Positions 22,463-22,465 of a stretch of 22,465 bases of DNA are shown one piece after another. The stretch comes from an uncultured Campylobacter sp. (GTDB taxonomy: Bacteria > Campylobacterota > Campylobacteria > Campylobacterales > Campylobacteraceae), in contig UQBJ01000031.1 of the NCBI GenBank assembly GCA_900539255.1, positions 1 through 22,465 of the forward strand, written 5' to 3'. Position numbers and translations under genes: made by a program. A model generated the notes under the pieces. It made no database searches. It was not told the origin of the DNA and was given only the letters and a program-made list of their open reading frames with translations. Position 1 is the first letter of the stretch. Each line of letters begins with the position of its first letter.

Positions 22463-22465
22463 GGT

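Overview
The window is chromosomal DNA from a Campylobacter-type epsilonproteobacterium. The evidence is the AT-leaning codon use, the tightly packed genes with 1 to 20 nt overlaps, a fibronectin-binding lipoprotein of the FlpA type, a DUF2920 gene carrying a G10 tract, and a gene order from mnmC to rluD that, as I recall it, matches the C. jejuni Cj1268c-Cj1280c block. Hand counts give about 43% G+C in a sampled coding stretch and about 26% in a sampled intergenic stretch, so the species is probably less AT-rich than C. jejuni. No species is claimed. I see no tRNA, rRNA, CRISPR array or insertion sequence.

Layout. (1) 1-1010 has no convincing gene. It holds mosaic palindromic repeats, a GC-rich island, a (TC)12 dinucleotide tract, a degenerate 21-bp tandem repeat and two candidate promoters. 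(2) 1011-5110 is on the + strand: a leucine-rich-repeat protein, trpB, trpA (overlapping trpB by 8 nt) and a short ComEC/Rec2-type DNA-uptake channel. (3) 5114-20522 is a 13-gene run, all on the - strand. In transcription order it is rluD, flpA, trmB, ftsE, ftsX, an EnvC-like degenerate LytM protein, pyrH, rpoZ, spoT, tyrS, a nitronate-monooxygenase-family flavoprotein, amiA and mnmC. It meets comEC tail to tail with only 3 nt between the stop codons. (4) 20523-21193 is a 670-nt divergent intergenic region packed with short nested-hairpin repeats, ending in a very good sigma70-type promoter. (5) 21194-22462 is a DUF2920 gene with a GxSxG nucleophile elbow and a G10 tract 9 codons (counting the stop) from its end.

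How the genes fit together. The long cluster mixes translation (TyrS, MnmC, TrmB, RluD), the stringent response and transcription (SpoT, RNA polymerase omega), pyrimidine nucleotide supply (PyrH), and septal peptidoglycan splitting. The last group is FtsE, FtsX and the LytM-like protein, with the AmiA amidase further down the same run. The LytM domain lacks its metal ligands, so it is read here as an amidase activator and not a peptidase. trpBA make the two subunits of tryptophan synthase but stand without trpE, trpD, trpC or trpF.

The least explained parts are the two ends. Both carry the same mosaic repeats, and each carries a simple-sequence tract of the kind that slips during replication: (TC)12 upstream of the LRR gene, and G10 in the DUF2920 gene. 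The repeats share a GTCAT head but have different, internally complementary stems, which points to selection on structure. Whether the (TC)12 tract controls any protein is an open hypothesis, because the reading frames through it look mostly non-coding.
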